Positions 42,204 through 50,687 of a stretch of 64,000 nucleotides of DNA are shown here, one piece after another. The DNA lies in contig NZ_BMPI01000002.1 of NCBI RefSeq assembly GCF_014647515.1, positions 173,484 through 237,483 on the forward strand. Direction: 5' to 3'. A model generated the notes under the pieces. It worked only from the letters and a program-made list of their open reading frames with translations. It did no database searches and was not told the DNA's origin. How positions within the stretch are numbered: the stretch's first letter is position 1; the number at the start of each line of letters is the position of its first letter. The position numbers were made by a program, and so were the translations under genes. The stretch is from Dactylosporangium sucinum. GTDB lineage: Bacteria; Actinomycetota; Actinomycetes; Mycobacteriales; Micromonosporaceae.

Positions 42204-44543
42204 ATGGCTTCCCGCAGTTCACGGCTCCGCACCAAGATTACGGCGCTCCTGGTGTCGCTGACCGCCCTCTGGGCGTTCGCCGCCTGGGTGACGCTGCGGG
42301 ACGGTGTCAACCTTCTCTGGGTCCAGACCTACAACAGCAAGATCTACGACCCGAGCGAGCCGCTGCTGCTCGAGCTGCAGACCGAGCGGCGCATGTCGGT
42401 GGTGTATCTCGGCGCCCCGGGCGCCGGCCGGCCCGCGGACCTCGACACCCAGCGCCGCAAGGTCGACGAGCTGGCCGCGGAGTTCCGCCGGTCGGCCCAG
42501 GACCGGTGGGCCCGCTGGGCCGCCGACGCCGACCTGGAGCGGCGGGTCGCCGACGTGCTGACCGGCCTCGACGGGCTCGGGGACACGCGGTCGTCGGTCG
42601 ACGGGCGCACCGTCGACCGGGCCGCCGCGGCCGGCACCTACACCGACGTCATCGAGTCGATCTTCCAGGTGTACTACTCGCTGGGCAAGCTCGACGACCA
42701 GGCCATCGCCGACGACACCGTCACGCTGATCCAGCTCAACGAGGTCCGCGAGATCGTCTCGCAGGAGGACGCGCTGCTCGCCGGCGTGCTCGCCGCGAAC
42801 CGGTTCACCGACGTGGAGTACGCGCGCTTCACCCAGCTCGTCGGCGCCCAGCGCTTCCTCGCCGGCCACGTCGCCGGGAAGCTGCCGGCCGCCGACCGGG
42901 CCCGCTACGACGCGATGACCGAAACCACCGAGTTCATCCGGTTCCGCACCATCGAGGACCAGATCGTCGCCGGCTCGCGCACCTCGCTGAGGCTCCCCGT
43001 CGATGCCGCCGGCTGGCAGGCCGCGGCCACGGCCGCCCAGTCGCAGATCCTCGACGTCGTGCTCAAGGGCGGCGACTCGGTCGTGGAGCGGGCCACCCCG
43101 GTCGCGGCCTGGGTCATCGTCCGCCTGCTGCTCGCCGCCGGCCTCGGCCTCCTCACGGTCATCGCCTCGATCATCGTGTCGATCACCACCGCCCGGGCGA
43201 TGCTGCGCCAGCTGGAGCGGCTGCGCGACGCGGCCCGGCGGCTCGCGACCGAGCAGCTGCCCGGCGTCGTCTCCCGGCTCAGCCGCGGCGAGGTGGTCGA
43301 CGTCAAGGCCGAGGCGCCGCCGCTGGAGTTCGGCAACGACGAGATCGGCCAGGTCGGGCAGGCGTTCAACGCGGTGCAGGAGACCGCGATCCGCGCCGCG
43401 GTCGAGCAGGCCGAGCTGCGCCGCAGCGTCCGCGACGTCTTCCTGAGCATCGCCCGGCGCTCCCAGTCGCTCATCCACCGCCAGCTCACCCTGCTCGACG
43501 GCATGGAGCGGCGGGAGAGCGAGGCGGTCAAGCTCGACGACCTGTTCCGCGTCGACCACCTCGCCACCCGCATGCGGCGCAACGCGGAGAACCTCATCGT
43601 GCTGGCGGGCGCGAGCCCGGGCCGCGTCTGGCGGCGCACCGTCCCGATGGTCGACATCGTCCGCGGCGCGATCGCCGAGGTCGAGGACTACGCCCGCGTG
43701 ACCGTGTTCCCGATCGGCCAGGTCGAGCTGGCCGGCCGCGCGGTCAGCGACGTGATCCACCTGGTCGCCGAGCTCGTCGAGAACGCGCTGTCGTTCTCGC
43801 CGCCGCACACCGAGGTCCACATCAAGGGCCAGCTCGTCGGCAACGGCTACGTCCTGGAGGTCGAGGACCGGGGCCTGGGCATCGCGCCCGACGAGCTCGC
43901 CGAGCTCAACGCACGCATCGCCAGCCACCCCGAGTTCAACCTGACCAGCGCCGCCCGGCTCGGCCTGTTCGTGGTGAGCCGGCTCGCCGAGCGGCACGGG
44001 ATCCGGGTCCAGCTGAAGGAGTCGGCGTATGGCGGCACGACCGCGGTCGTGCTGATCCCGCCGAACCTGCTCGGCGGGGTCGACCTGCCCGTGGACGCCG
44101 ATCCCGGCACCAACGGCGCGATCCCGGCGAGCGTGCGCGCCACCGCCACCGTCCAACTGGACCGGATGCTGGAGGGGATTGTTGACACCACGCCGACGAC
44201 CAGCGCCCGCAGCTCCGTCGCACTTGCTGAGCGGCCCGCGCTGCCCGAGCCGGAAGCCGCCGGACCGGTGAGCGTGGTGCCGCCGGTTCCCGAGCCCGAC
44301 CCGCTCGCGGACAGCTCCTACACCCCGCACGGGCTGCCGGTCCGGGTGCGGCAGGCCAACATCGCCGCCCCGCTGCGCGACGACGACGACGGCGGCGGCG
44401 AGCCGCCGATCGAGCCGCCGCTGCCCGCGGTGACCGACCCGGAGCAGGTCCGCAGTCGCATCTCGTCGTACCAGGAGGGCACAAGGCGCGGCCGCGCCGA
44501 CCTGCCTCCACCCGCCGCCGATCCCGCACAGCCCGACGCCTGA
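42204..44543 (+). CDS. cvnA: Conservon sensor histidine kinase-like protein (CvnA)
   Basis: 779 residues. A transmembrane segment at about 14-32 is followed by an extracytoplasmic nitrate/nitrite-sensing-like (NIT) domain. A second membrane segment at about 298-325, a HAMP region, a helical dimerisation region (SLIHRQLTLLDGMERRE) and an HATPase domain with ELVENALSFSPPH as N-box follow. The C-terminal 120 residues are Pro/Ala-rich and probably disordered. ATG at 42204 is chosen; GTG 42201 directly precedes it. It is first in a CvnA-B-C-D set. In conservons the kinase-like protein works with the small GTPase at the membrane, not with a classical response regulator. Confidence 0.93.
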   Translation: MASRSSRLRTKITALLVSLTALWAFAAWVTLRDGVNLLWVQTYNSKIYDPSEPLLLELQTERRMSVVYLGAPGAGRPADLDTQRRKVDELAAEFRRSAQDRWARWAADADLERRVADVLTGLDGLGDTRSSVDGRTVDRAAAAGTYTDVIESIFQVYYSLGKLDDQAIADDTVTLIQLNEVREIVSQEDALLAGVLAANRFTDVEYARFTQLVGAQRFLAGHVAGKLPAADRARYDAMTETTEFIRFRTIEDQIVAGSRTSLRLPVDAAGWQAAATAAQSQILDVVLKGGDSVVERATPVAAWVIVRLLLAAGLGLLTVIASIIVSITTARAMLRQLERLRDAARRLATEQLPGVVSRLSRGEVVDVKAEAPPLEFGNDEIGQVGQAFNAVQETAIRAAVEQAELRRSVRDVFLSIARRSQSLIHRQLTLLDGMERRESEAVKLDDLFRVDHLATRMRRNAENLIVLAGASPGRVWRRTVPMVDIVRGAIAEVEDYARVTVFPIGQVELAGRAVSDVIHLVAELVENALSFSPPHTEVHIKGQLVGNGYVLEVEDRGLGIAPDELAELNARIASHPEFNLTSAARLGLFVVSRLAERHGIRVQLKESAYGGTTAVVLIPPNLLGGVDLPVDADPGTNGAIPASVRATATVQLDRMLEGIVDTTPTTSARSSVALAERPALPEPEAAGPVSVVPPVPEPDPLADSSYTPHGLPVRVRQANIAAPLRDDDDGGGEPPIEPPLPAVTDPEQVRSRISSYQEGTRRGRADLPPPAADPAQPDA

Positions 44544-44558
44544 GGTAAGGGGACACCT

Positions 44559-44981
44559 GTGGTGCAGAAGACTGCGGCCAATGCCGACCTGACCTGGCTG
44601 CTGGACGACTTCGTCGCTCGCATCGACCAGGCACAGCACGCGATCGTGCTCTCCGTCGACGGCCTGCTGAAGGCGTCGTCACAGAAGCTCGGCCAGGACG
44701 ATGCCGAGCACCTGTGCGCGATCGCGGCCGGCATCCAGAGCCTCGCCCGCGCGGCCGGCAAACGGTTCGACGGCGGGCCGCTGCAACAGACGATCGTCGA
44801 GATGAAACGGGCGTCGCTGCTCGTCACGGCGGCCGGCGACGGTTCCTGCCTGGCGGTGCTGGCCACCGAGGAAGCTGACCTCGGCCTGCTCGCTTACGAG
44901 ATGGCCATGCTGGTCACGCGCGCCGGGAAGTACCTCGGCTCCCCGCCCCGGCTGAACGAGGCGGCCGAGGAGGCGCGGTGA
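44559..44981 (+). CDS. cvnB: Roadblock/LC7-domain protein (CvnB)
   Basis: 140-residue roadblock/LC7 fold protein: LTWLLDDFVARIDQAQHAIVLSVDGLLKASS at the start, then IQSLARAAGKRFDGG. This family regulates small GTPases and in conservons interacts with the kinase-like CvnA and the CvnD GTPase. Two GTG codons in a row (44559, 44562) are possible starts, after GGTAAGGGG. The stop overlaps the next gene's GTG. Confidence 0.95.
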   Translation: MVQKTAANADLTWLLDDFVARIDQAQHAIVLSVDGLLKASSQKLGQDDAEHLCAIAAGIQSLARAAGKRFDGGPLQQTIVEMKRASLLVTAAGDGSCLAVLATEEADLGLLAYEMAMLVTRAGKYLGSPPRLNEAAEEAR

Positions 44982-45349
44982 CCGGGCCCGAGGAGTGGGT
45001 CGACGACCACGCGGGGCCGGTCGTACGGCCCTATGCGATGACCCGTGGGCGCACGCAGCCGGTGCGGGGCACGTTCGACCTCATCTCGCTGGTGACGGCC
45101 GCGGTGACGACGGCGGCGCCCGAGGTCGGCATGGAGCCCGAGCACCTCTCCATCATCCGCATGTGCCAGCGGCCCCTGTCGGTGGCCGAGCTGGCCGCTT
45201 ATCTCGACCTGCCGCTCGGCACCGTCCGGGTCATGCTCGGCGACCTGCTCGACCGGCGGCTCGTACTGGTGCGTGAACCCCACCCAGCCGGGACGCGTCC
45301 CGACGCGGACATCATCGAGGCGGCGATCAATGGCCTACGGGCACTCTGA
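44978..45349 (+). CDS. cvnC: DUF742 conservon protein (CvnC)
   Basis: 123 residues of the DUF742 family: RPYAMTRGRTQP near the start, then FDLISLV and a winged-helix-like segment ICRMCQ-type (here IIRMCQRPLSVAELAAYLDLPLG split over several turns). The protein is small, soluble and without a signal peptide. GTG at 44978 overlaps the CvnB stop, and the 3' end overlaps the GTPase gene by 20 bases. The family is known only from conservons; its biochemical role is unclear. Confidence 0.95.
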   Translation: MTGPEEWVDDHAGPVVRPYAMTRGRTQPVRGTFDLISLVTAAVTTAAPEVGMEPEHLSIIRMCQRPLSVAELAAYLDLPLGTVRVMLGDLLDRRLVLVREPHPAGTRPDADIIEAAINGLRAL

Positions 45350-45908
45350 CGGCGTCCCCACCGCGATCAAGATCCTCATCGCGGGCGGGTTCGGCGTGGG
45401 CAAGACCACGATGGTCGGCGCGGTCAGCGAGACCGGCCCGCTGCGGACCGAGGAGGTCCTGACCGAGACGGGCGCAGGCGTCGACAGCCTGACCGGCGTC
45501 GAGCAGAAGTCGACGACGACGGTCGCCCTGGACTTCGGCCGGATCACCATCAACGAGCAGCTGGTGCTGTACTTGTTCGGCACGCCGGGCCAGGACCGCT
45601 TCTGGTTCATCTGGGACGAGCTCGCCCTGGGCGCCACGGGCGCGGTGGTCCTGGCCGACACGCGGCGTCTCGCGGACTGCTTCCCGTCGGTAGACTACTT
45701 CGAGCGCCGGGGCACACCGTTCATCATCGCGGTGAACTGCTTCGACGGCGCCCGCCAGTACGACGTGGGCGAGATCAAGCTCGCCCTCAACCTGGAGTCG
45801 GACGTGCCGATCATGCTGTGCGACGCACGCGACCGGCAGTCGGGCAAGGACGTGCTCATCACGCTGCTCCGCCACGCGGGCAGCGCACGGGCCCGCGTCC
45901 CGGCCTGA
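45330..45908 (+). CDS. cvnD: Conservon small GTPase (CvnD, ATP/GTP-binding)
   Basis: 192 residues with a Ras-like G domain. G1 is GGFGVGKTT, the switch II region is FGTPGQDRFWF, and the base-recognition loop is AVNCFDG (NxxD-like with Cys and Phe in place of Lys). The start ATG at 45330 lies inside the end of cvnC, which indicates coupling. It completes the four-gene conservon. CvnD proteins cycle between the membrane and cytosol in concert with CvnA/B/C; the downstream process here is unknown. Confidence 0.95.
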   Translation: MAYGHSDGVPTAIKILIAGGFGVGKTTMVGAVSETGPLRTEEVLTETGAGVDSLTGVEQKSTTTVALDFGRITINEQLVLYLFGTPGQDRFWFIWDELALGATGAVVLADTRRLADCFPSVDYFERRGTPFIIAVNCFDGARQYDVGEIKLALNLESDVPIMLCDARDRQSGKDVLITLLRHAGSARARVPA

Positions 45909-45950
45909 CCCCCGGGGCCTCCGGCGCGGGCGCCACGCCATTTCTCCGCA

Positions 45951-46070
45951 CGGCTTGCCGGCACGGGCGCTACGCGGCTTGCCGGCACGGGCCCTACGCG
46001 GCTTGCCGGCACGGGCGCTACGCGGCTTCCCGGCGCGAGCGCTACGGGGCTTCCCGGCACGGGCGCCCGC
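45951..46070. repeat. 24-bp tandem repeat, about five units
   Basis: Units start at 45951, 45975, 45999, 46023 and 46047. The first three begin CGGCTTGCCGGCACGGGC and differ from each other by at most one base; the fourth and fifth have CTTCCCGGC and further changes. Each unit contains the palindrome GCCGGC. The array lies just past the conservon and could form mRNA structure or be a recombination-prone minisatellite. Confidence 0.85.
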
Positions 46071-46187
46071 CCCGCGTCTGGCCGGGCGCCCGTCTCACGC
46101 CTCGCCAGGCGCCCGTCTCGCGTCCTTGGCTGGCCGCGGTGCCGCTCCACGCCCCACCTCTAGCGCGGCGTCCGACCCACAGACGTT

Positions 46188-46236
46188 GGTCGATCTACCC
46201 TCGGTTGAATCTTGGCGGCGTGAGGGTAGATCGACC
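46188..46236. terminator. Perfect 15-bp inverted repeat downstream of the conservon
   Basis: Arms GGTCGATCTACCCTC (46188-46202) and GAGGGTAGATCGACC (46222-46236) pair perfectly around a 19-base loop. It lies 280 bases after cvnD and 125 bases before the Nudix start. No T-run follows, so termination would be factor-dependent or of the actinobacterial stem-only type. An operator role for the Nudix promoter is possible. Confidence 0.5.
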
Positions 46237-46360
46237 GTCGTCACGTCGAGTCGGCTCGACGCCGGAGCGGGCGGCTGGCTCCCGGCCGCGGCGTCCAGGC
46301 CACCGGTGGGCGTTTGGCCTGCTCGCGGCGCGTCCGAGCGGGGCGTCTAGGCTGCTGGTC

Positions 46361-46903
46361 GTGCTTGCCGACCTGCTTTCCCGATACCAGGCCGCCGACC
46401 CGGCCGAGGCCGCGGATGTCGACCGCGTACGGTCGCTGCTGGCCTCCACCGACGACCCGTGGACCCGCGCGATCCCGCTCCACGTGACCGCCTCGGCCCT
46501 GGTCGTCCACCCGCCGACGGCCCGGATCCTGCTGCGGTGGCACGAGCGGCAGCAGGCCTGGCTGCAGGTCGGCGGCCACGGCGACCCGGGCGAGACCGAC
46601 CCGGTGGCGGTGGCGCTGCGCGAGGGCGCCGAGGAGACCAATCTCCCGGACCTGGCCCCGTGGCCGGACGCCGGGATCGTCCACGTCGTCATCGTCCCGG
46701 TGAACGCCAAGGGCGACGAGCCGGCGCACGAGCACGCCGACCTCCGGTTCGTGCTCGCCACCGCGACCCCCGACGCCGCCCGCCCCGAGAAGCCGGACGC
46801 CCCGCTGCGCTGGCTCACGGTCCCGGAAGCGCTGGAGGCGTCGACCAAGCCCAACCTCCGCGAGACGATCACGCGGGTCGCCCGCCGCTTCCCCGCCGCC
46901 TGA
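46361..46903 (+). CDS. Nudix hydrolase
   Basis: 180 residues. The Nudix box is GGHGDPGE followed by LREGAEETNL; the spacer between the first Glu and the RE pair is one residue longer than in MutT. The N-terminal helical part (ADLLSRYQAADPAEAADVDRVR) precedes the fold. The GTG at 46361 is chosen because upstream sequence in frame is the low-complexity repeat region; the RBS is weak. Nudix enzymes cleave nucleoside diphosphates linked to another group; the substrate is not predictable here. The gene ends just before a strong bidirectional terminator. Confidence 0.85.
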   Translation: MLADLLSRYQAADPAEAADVDRVRSLLASTDDPWTRAIPLHVTASALVVHPPTARILLRWHERQQAWLQVGGHGDPGETDPVAVALREGAEETNLPDLAPWPDAGIVHVVIVPVNAKGDEPAHEHADLRFVLATATPDAARPEKPDAPLRWLTVPEALEASTKPNLRETITRVARRFPAA

Positions 46904-46907
46904 CCGT

Positions 46908-46940
46908 GGGAACGGCCACGGGCTTTCCGTGGCCGTTCCC
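46908..46940. terminator. Bidirectional terminator hairpin between convergent genes
   Basis: A perfect 14-bp stem, GGGAACGGCCACGG (46908-46921) and CCGTGGCCGTTCCC (46927-46940), closes a 5-base loop. It lies 4 bases after the Nudix stop and 26 bases from the end of the convergent DUF1996 gene, so it can terminate both transcripts. There is no long T-run, as is usual in high-GC actinobacteria. Confidence 0.85.
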
Positions 46941-46966
46941 CGCCTCGGTGAACACGTCGCCGGTCG

Positions 46967-48424
46967 TCAGCCGCCCGTGAAGGTGGGCTGCGTGCCGCAC
47001 TTCGCCTTCGCGGTGAGGCAGACGCGCACGAGGGGGCCGAGGTTCTCGGGCTTCCAGGCGTTCATGAAGTCGCCGTGCATCGACGATGCCATGCCCGACG
47101 ACAGGGCGAGGCCGTCGCCGCCCAGGGAGTCGTAGTTGACCATGAACGAGAGGTTCGGGACGGCGACCGGGTACTGACCCGCGCACTTGCCGCCCTGCAT
47201 CGGGCCCATGTGGGACCTGTGGTCGGGCGAGTCGATGTGCTTGCCGTCCCAGCAGTCCTGGAACACCAGCTGGAAGATGAGGTTGCCGCCCGGCGCGCAG
47301 ACCGGCCAGTTGCCGTCGGCGCTGCGGCCGGTCTCGGCGCTGCCCGCGCACCAGAACTGGCCGCTGGCGCCCTTCGGCGTGGCCACCTGCCGCTTCGCGT
47401 CACCGTGCACCATGACCAGGCCGGGTGGGAACGGGACGGTGACGGAGGGGTCGGCGAGGCGGGATCCGTAGTACACCCGGAAGCTCTTGATCTTGACCGG
47501 CTGCCCGTTCCGGAGCAGCTGCGGCACCCAGTAGGCGCTGTTGTCGCCCGGTGCGTTGCAGTTGGTCTTCTGCGCGAACAGGTCGGCGGGCCTGGTGGCC
47601 GCGGTGACGGCCGGGCCGAAGAACGTGTGCTGGTGCGAGGCGCCGGCCAGGCCGGGGAAGACGATCGGGTCGTCGGGTGCCTCGTTCGCAACCGAACAGT
47701 CGGTGTGGAACTCGGCGACGCGGGTCGTGCCGGCCGGGACGGGCAACTGCTTGATCGCGTTGAACGCGTCGAGCTCGCGTTGCCAGGCGGCCTGGTCGAC
47801 GGGTACCCAGCCGGCCTGCGGCGGCGCCGCCGATGTGGACGCGGTCGGGGTGGCACTGGTGGGCGCGGCGGTGGTCGGCGGCGCGACGGTGGCCGTGGCC
47901 GGCGGCCGGGTCGCCCCGGTGCCGAGGGTAAAATAGTTAATGTTGACGAAGTCCGCGGCCTGCGCGCTCTTCATGACCGCGACCAGGGTCTGCTTGCCGG
48001 CCGGCACGCTGCGGGCCTTGGCGGTGACGGTCGTCCAGCGTTGCCAGCCGCCGGTCGCCTTGACCGGGAAGGTGGCGAGGAGTTCGCCGGTGGGCGAGCC
48101 GAGGTGCAGCTCGATCGAGCCACCGGCCGGGTTCTGGGCGGCGATCCGCGCCGTGAGGTCCGCGCCGCCGATGGTGATCCCGTCGTACCGCAGCCAGTCC
48201 CCGTCGGCCAGCCAGCCGACGTTGCGGCCGCCGCCGGCGTCGGCGGTGTTCTCGGTGCGCGCTCCCGAGTGCGCGGCGTAGCTCTCCGCTTCCAGCCGCA
48301 CCCCGCCCGCGCCGATCTCGTCCGCGCTCGCGGTGGCGATGTAGATCCCGGTCGCCGCGACGGCGAGCGCAAGCGCACTCCCGAGCAGCACCCGCCCGCG
48401 ACGTTTCGTTCCGAATCCTTTCAC
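46967..48424 (-). CDS. Secreted CBM6-like plus DUF1996 protein
   Basis: 485 residues. An N-terminal signal peptide or membrane anchor (residues about 10-34) leads into a carbohydrate-binding module of the CBM6/35 type (about 38-167; LEAESYAAHSGA at its start and FVNINYFTL at its end). A Thr/Ala/Pro-rich linker follows (about 170-200). The rest is a DUF1996 domain with its usual HTDCSVANEAPDDPIVFPG, GASHQHTFFG, QDCWDGKHIDSPDHRSHM and MHGDFMNAW segments. DUF1996 is common in secreted actinobacterial and fungal proteins and has His/Asp-rich conserved motifs, but no established reaction. The CBM implies polysaccharide binding outside the cell. Confidence 0.9.
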   Translation of the reverse strand: MKGFGTKRRGRVLLGSALALAVAATGIYIATASADEIGAGGVRLEAESYAAHSGARTENTADAGGGRNVGWLADGDWLRYDGITIGGADLTARIAAQNPAGGSIELHLGSPTGELLATFPVKATGGWQRWTTVTAKARSVPAGKQTLVAVMKSAQAADFVNINYFTLGTGATRPPATATVAPPTTAAPTSATPTASTSAAPPQAGWVPVDQAAWQRELDAFNAIKQLPVPAGTTRVAEFHTDCSVANEAPDDPIVFPGLAGASHQHTFFGPAVTAATRPADLFAQKTNCNAPGDNSAYWVPQLLRNGQPVKIKSFRVYYGSRLADPSVTVPFPPGLVMVHGDAKRQVATPKGASGQFWCAGSAETGRSADGNWPVCAPGGNLIFQLVFQDCWDGKHIDSPDHRSHMGPMQGGKCAGQYPVAVPNLSFMVNYDSLGGDGLALSSGMASSMHGDFMNAWKPENLGPLVRVCLTAKAKCGTQPTFTGG

Positions 48425-49107
48425 GCGGCGAGTATGCGCAGCTCAACCGGCTTACTTCAACAAATAAAGAAAGAATTGCGACGGCCTCCGGACAGCACCG
48501 CAGGTCCGGCTCGGGACTTCGTTCGATTACATTTTTTGGGACCTTGAATCGTTAATTTTTGCTTAGCCGCGGTGACGATGCCCGATCAAACCGATCGGCG
48601 GCCTCAAGCGGCTCACGCTCACGGTCGGTGGGGTCGCACAGAGGAGCGCCGGGCTCGGGGCGAGCGGATCGGCAGCGGCCGGCTCCGGACGTCGTGACGG
48701 GCGGCCACGGAGCGAGCAGACCGGCAGCACCCGGCTGCGGACCTCGTGACGGACGGCCGAGGGGCGAGCGGATCGGCAGCGGCCAGCTGCGGGAGCCCGC
48801 GTGACGGGCGGCCGCGGAGCGAGCGGACCGGCAACGGCCAGCTGTGGGAGCCCCGTGACGGAGCCTCGCGTCCCGGCCCGGCGGAAGACGGGACAAGCCG
48901 CTGCAGCCCAGGGCGATCCGATCGTCGTCGCCCGACCGCAGGAGACGCGACGGTCCGCCCCCGCCCGAGGTCTCATCGAAGTGGGCCGGCTGCGGGAGTC
49001 GGGACGGAGTGCCCTTGCGGGAGAGGGTCCACAGTGGACCCCCGCCACGCGGAGGACCGGGGCCGGGTCTGGCTGGCGGGCGGGCCCGGCCCCGGGGTCT
49101 CGCGGAC
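48425..49107. other. 683-base intergenic region with promoter-like AT patch and tandem repeats
   Basis: No gene is supported. The part nearest the DUF1996 gene (about 48450-48570) is unusually AT-rich for this genome and on the minus strand contains TTAACG, an 18-base spacer and TGTAAT, a plausible promoter. The middle (48661-48863) is a 52-bp imperfect tandem repeat. The last 200 bases are plain GC-rich sequence following the GH43 gene. Confidence 0.7.
48661..48863. repeat. 52-bp imperfect tandem repeat, nearly four units
   Basis: Units begin near 48661, 48713, 48765 and 48820. Each opens CGAGCG/AGA..CGGCA and contains GTGACGG followed by CGGCC or a variant. The third unit is 55 bp long, and the fourth is incomplete. 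The frames read through it are low-complexity and not protein-like. Confidence 0.75.
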
Positions 49108-50547
49108 TCACTCCAGGTGGAACGTGGCGTCGGCGCGGTCGGTCGCCGTGCTCACCGGCTGGGTCACCAGCAGGTAGTTGTAGTGGCGGAGGTAGCGGCC
49201 AGCGGCCGAGGAGGCCTCGAACGAGGCGCCGGAACTGTCGGCCAGGCCCGCGCGCTGGTAGAAGCTCGCATCGGAACGGAACTGCGCCGTGCCGTCGTTG
49301 CGGTCCACCCAGGCCTCGTTGTTGCGGTGGCGCAGGTAGTAGCCCGGGAAGTTGGTCGACTCCAGCGAGACCGTGCCCGTGCCCGCCAGCCCGGTCACGA
49401 TGCGGAACTGGGAGTCTGCCAGCGGGGCCACGTTGGGGTCGATGCGGGCGCGGTACTCCCAGTGGCGGATGCAGCGGTCCGGGAAGTTGTTCGAGCGCAG
49501 GCGGACCGGGGTCGCGCCGTCCGGGACCGGGATGCCGAAGTCGGGAGTGCCGTCCGGCTTCCAGTACAGCTTCTGGACCCTCGTGCGGCGGTTCGGGTCG
49601 TTCAGGGGGTCGCCGCTGATGTCGCGGTAGGAGCGGTCGTGGTACACGAGGATGTCGCTGCGGCCGTCCTCCGAGACGGTGAAGGAATTGTGGCCCGGGC
49701 CGTACTGGCTGGTGGCCGCGTTGGTGGCGAAGACCGGGGTCGCCGTCTTGGTCCACGAGGACGCCGACAGGAGGTTGGCCGAGGCGGAGGCCGTCAGCAG
49801 GCCCACGCAGTAGTTGCTGTCGGTGGCGCTCGCCGAGAAGGCCAGGAACACCTTGCCGTTGCGCTGGATCGCGGCCGGTCCCTCGTTGACCCGGTGGCCG
49901 ATCGTCTCCCACGAGTACGTTGGCACACTGATCCGGGCCACGGTGCCGGTGATGGTGTAGGGGTTGGACATCGCGGCCAGGTAGAGGTTCGTGCCGGTGC
50001 CCACGGCCGGGTCGTTCTGGGCCCAGCACAGGTAGCGCGTGCTGCCCACCACGAACGTCGTGGCGTCCAGCGAGAACGTGTCGAGCGGCAGCGCGATGCG
50101 GCCGCGCTCGGTCCAGGTGCCGGTCAGCGGGTTGGCGCTCGTGTTCTCCAGGACGTACGGGCGGATCTTCCACACGTCGCCGGTCGAGCCGGCGGCGAAG
50201 TAGATGTACCAGCGGCCGTTGACGAAGTGGAGCTCCGGGGCCCAGATGTGGGCGCCCATGTCGCCGCTGCCGTGCTTGCGCCAGACCACCGTCTCCGACG
50301 CCGAGGCCAGGCCCTGGATCGTCGTGGCGCGGCGCAGGATGATGCGGTCGTACTCCGGGGCGGTGGCCGTGAAGTAGTAGTACCCGTCGGTGTGCCTGGT
50401 GATGTGCGGGTCGGCGCGCTGGGCGATGAGCGAGTTCGTGTACCGCGCCGGGGTGTCTCCGGGGGCGGCAGCGGCCCGGCCGGGCGCGACGAGCAGACCG
50501 GCGCCGGCCGCGGAGGCGGACGCGGCGAGGAAGGTTCGGCGATCCAT
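49108..50547 (-). CDS. Secreted GH43-CBM42 exo-alpha-1,5-L-arabinofuranosidase
   Basis: 479 residues. A Tat signal (MDRRTFLAASASAAGAG) is followed by a five-bladed GH43 catalytic domain with the triad Asp46 (RADPHI, base), Asp161 (FSLDATT, pKa modulator) and Glu222 (NEGPA, acid). The C-terminal about 140 residues are an AbfB/CBM42 domain with repeated (N)FPxxxxRHxxY-type motifs (NNFPDRCIRHWEY, NFPGYYLRHRN, GRYLRHYNY). The layout matches Araf43A of Streptomyces avermitilis, an exo-enzyme releasing L-arabinose from arabinan. It acts outside the cell. ATG at 50547 is fixed by the Tat motif. Three palindromes lie upstream. Confidence 0.93.
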   Translation of the reverse strand: MDRRTFLAASASAAGAGLLVAPGRAAAAPGDTPARYTNSLIAQRADPHITRHTDGYYYFTATAPEYDRIILRRATTIQGLASASETVVWRKHGSGDMGAHIWAPELHFVNGRWYIYFAAGSTGDVWKIRPYVLENTSANPLTGTWTERGRIALPLDTFSLDATTFVVGSTRYLCWAQNDPAVGTGTNLYLAAMSNPYTITGTVARISVPTYSWETIGHRVNEGPAAIQRNGKVFLAFSASATDSNYCVGLLTASASANLLSASSWTKTATPVFATNAATSQYGPGHNSFTVSEDGRSDILVYHDRSYRDISGDPLNDPNRRTRVQKLYWKPDGTPDFGIPVPDGATPVRLRSNNFPDRCIRHWEYRARIDPNVAPLADSQFRIVTGLAGTGTVSLESTNFPGYYLRHRNNEAWVDRNDGTAQFRSDASFYQRAGLADSSGASFEASSAAGRYLRHYNYLLVTQPVSTATDRADATFHLE

Positions 50548-50572
50548 GGTGGCCCTTCCGGCTCGGCGATGG

Positions 50573-50586
50573 TGTGAACGTTCACA
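50573..50586. promoter_or_regulatory. LacI-type operator TGTGAACGTTCACA
   Basis: A perfect 14-bp palindrome with central CG, 26 bases upstream of the GH43 ATG. Length, symmetry and the central CG are those of LacI/GalR-family operators. Its position close to the start codon suggests repression. The cognate regulator is not identified; the LacI protein at 53190-54212 is one candidate. Confidence 0.7.
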
Positions 50587-50654
50587 AGATGCGCAGCGGG
50601 AACGGAACGTGGCGGAACATCGGTCGATTGGCGGCGACCGGCGTGGGTCCGAAT

Positions 50655-50668
50655 TGTTATCGCTAACA
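50655..50668. promoter_or_regulatory. LacI-type operator TGTTATCGCTAACA
   Basis: A 14-bp near-palindrome (one mismatched pair) with central CG, about 108 bases upstream of the GH43 start and 131 bases upstream of the divergent ricin-like gene. Sequences of the TGTTAGCGCTAACA type precede arabinan- and xylan-degrading genes in streptomycetes, so an arabinose-related LacI regulator is plausible. Confidence 0.65.
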
Positions 50669-50687
50669 CACAGCCTGTCAAGGGCGC

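Larger units (their letters stand above)
45909..46360. other. Non-coding 452-base region with repeats and a hairpin
   Basis: No gene is supported between cvnD and the Nudix gene. The frames that stay open here encode only low-complexity Arg/Ala/Gly/His text produced by a 24-bp tandem repeat. The region contains the repeat array at 45951-46070, short GCGCCCGTCTC repeats near 46085-46130, and a perfect 15-bp inverted repeat at 46188-46236. Confidence 0.8.

Noticed and set aside
45951-46070. CRISPR array
   Set aside because: The 24-bp units are directly adjacent without unique spacers, and no cas genes are in the window.
46188-46236. Phage or plasmid attachment site
   Set aside because: There is no integrase, tRNA or second copy in the window. 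A terminator or operator is the simpler reading.
45818-46360. Protein-coding repeat region before the Nudix domain
   Set aside because: The frame is open only because of the 24-bp repeat and gives Arg/His/Gly text without protein character; it also overlaps cvnD.
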